Source: Lingula anatina
Lineage: Eukaryota > Brachiopoda > Lingulata > Lingulida > Lingulidae
Assembly: GCF_001039355.2 (NCBI RefSeq)
Contig: NW_019774847.1
Span: 236,599 to 300,598, forward strand
Direction of reading: 5' to 3'
DNA: 64,000 nucleotides
This document shows, piece by piece, positions 62,701 through 64,000 of this stretch. A model generated the notes under the pieces. The model was not told the origin of the DNA. It worked only from the letters and a program-made list of their open reading frames with translations, and made no database searches. The position numbers and the translations under genes were made by a program. The stretch's first letter is position 1, and each line of letters starts with the position of its first letter.

Positions 62701-64000
62701 GTGCTTCGCTTGTCATCTGGCTCAGTTTTCTTATTTTCAATTTGTGCCCGAGAATCTGACCTTGATATTCGCTTCTTTGGACTGTCCTCCTCTGCCTCAA
62801 CAGCTTTGGATAGCCTTCGACCTCTGGTTTCTTTCCTTGGCACTTCACTTTCTTCCTTTTCCTCTTTGTCAGCTTTTTTGACAATGGGCTGAGCTTTCTC
62901 CTTTTGTTTCTCAGCATCAGTTTCTTTCACTGGAGTTTTTTCGAAATTGATATCCTTTGCTTTCATCTTATCTTGGTCTTTGACATTCTGGAAGTGATAA
63001 ATGACACAATTTCAAAAATCTATTCTGAGAGAAAAGCAAAATAAAAGTTAAATTGTCGAATAATAAAATCAATTTAAGTTGGCTACAGAAAATCAGAAGT
63101 ACTATTTCTTAAAAACTTCTTCACTGATTTGGTATAAAATGACTCTTTGCATAAGATATACCAAAGTTACCAAAAGAATATTTCCAGTACAAATATTTAA
63201 TCTGAAACTGAAATTAATATTTTAAATTCCAACATTAACAATGTGATGATTAATAAAAACAATTTCAGAACAAAAAGACCATTAAACTAATTACAGTTTT
63301 GTCATCTCTTTTTGGTGATCTTGGAGTTTCTCTTTCTCTCTCCCTAAAAGACAGAAATCCACCTCTTCCTGAACTATTCCTGCTTCTGCTTGGCCGACTG
63401 ATGGTACCCATACTGCTTCCAAGTTTGCGGTAAAAATCCTCAAAGGCATGCAGATACCTAAAACCACAAAGTATTGGTTAACAAAGGGGTTACTCTTGTT
63501 TTTTTGTTTGTTTGTTTGTTTGTTTTTTTGGTGAATTTAATTTGGTGACATACAAGAGTGTTGTTAAATTCGTGTTAATATGCTCCTACTAATACCTTTT
63601 ATATGCTTGCTGTATCTGAGAAGAAGCACTGTTACTTGGAGGAAGGCCCATCTTGGAGTAAATCAGTCTCCATTTCAACTGACTGGTCACCTTGTTGTAG
63701 CCACCATAATTCTGTACAACCTTAAACAGCTTGTACAAGCTCAAGTCCTTGCTACCAAGACATGGGGCTTTGTTGATAGGAGTGCCTGTTAATAATGTAA
63801 AAGTGGCATAACTCATTACCTGATTACTCTTCTACCAACATGCTAAATGAAAAGCAGTAAAACTTAAGGATATAACTTAGTTTTTTTCAAAGTTATGTCA
63901 CTCATATAGCATATAAAATCTCACCTCTATCATCCATAAATTTGTATAACTGTGCCACAAATCTGTCCTTTTCTTCACTAGGTTCATCATCAGAAGACTG
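56795..64000 (-). CDS. ARID4: AT-rich interactive domain protein 4 (ARID4A/B), 3' part; 5' end outside window
   Basis: Fourteen exons in order: 63925-64000 (cut by the window), 63596-63785, 63295-63457, 62460-62987, 62142-62272, 61755-61905, 61491-61558, 61048-61222, 60447-60645, 60105-60164, 58265-59875, 57622-57786, 57148-57294, 56795-56913. They read in frame for 1260 residues to the stop. ARID4 proteins bind RB and recruit the SIN3-HDAC repressor in the nucleus. Visible domains, in order: ARID ([18 protein letters not shown] to [13 protein letters not shown]); a Lys/Glu/Ser-rich linker; a chromo-barrel ([20 protein letters not shown], then [14 protein letters not shown]); an AT-hook-like KKRGRPG; a 536-residue acidic/basic low-complexity exon; and the C-terminal coiled coil [20 protein letters not shown]. 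The upstream Tudor and RBB1NT parts are not in the window. A single invertebrate gene probably represents both vertebrate paralogues. Confidence 0.94.

Noticed and set aside
1-64000. CRISPR arrays, bacterial operons, tRNA or rRNA genes, LTR or LINE proteins
   Set aside because: I saw no regularly spaced identical repeats with unique spacers, no tRNA or rRNA core sequences, and no reverse transcriptase, integrase or transposase motifs. Short structured RNAs could still have been missed by eye.

Overview
The window is animal nuclear DNA: AT-rich, with short GT-AG exons, long introns, many simple repeats and several small inverted-repeat (MITE-like) elements. The gene set (FAM20 kinase, intron-bearing histone H1, acyl-CoA thioesterase/BAAT family array, EXOC5, MOCS3, ARID4) and the repeat types suggest a marine invertebrate, most likely a mollusc or other lophotrochozoan. 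That placement is inference; the gene identities rest on readable protein motifs and frame-consistent exon chains.

Layout, left to right. (1) The last three exons of a FAM20C-like secretory-pathway kinase (+, 2079-3333), whose 5' exons lie outside the window. (2) A two-exon linker histone H1 (+, 5847-6564). (3) A tandem array of peroxisomal acyl-CoA thioesterase / bile acid-CoA:amino acid N-acyltransferase-like genes, all on the minus strand. Copies A (9140-14851), B (17014-24765) and D (32350-37385) each have ten exons and read through as 459, 459 and 458 residues. Copy C (25165-28949) has only exons 1-6. (4) EXOC5 (Sec10), 18 exons on the minus strand (39688-46966). (5) MOCS3/Uba4, 13 exons on the plus strand (47358-54853), head to head with EXOC5 across about 391 bp. 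(6) The 3' part of ARID4 (minus, 56795-64000), 14 exons from the ARID domain to the stop codon, convergent with MOCS3.

The array copies share exon lengths and splice phases. Intact copies have a Ser-Asp-His triad with Ser in a G-T-S-K-G elbow and end in the peroxisomal signal SRL. A serine nucleophile argues for acyl-CoA hydrolysis rather than BAAT-type amino acid transfer. The other genes are housekeeping: vesicle tethering (EXOC5), tRNA thiolation and molybdopterin synthase activation (MOCS3), and chromatin repression (ARID4, H1).

Assembly caution: two isolated single N bases (24917 and 49692) each sit between two near-identical direct copies of the flanking sequence, as expected when overlapping contig ends of different haplotypes fail to merge. 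Copy C is therefore probably a second-haplotype duplicate of copy B, and the real array probably has three genes. A 472-base gap (50689-51160) lies inside a MOCS3 intron.
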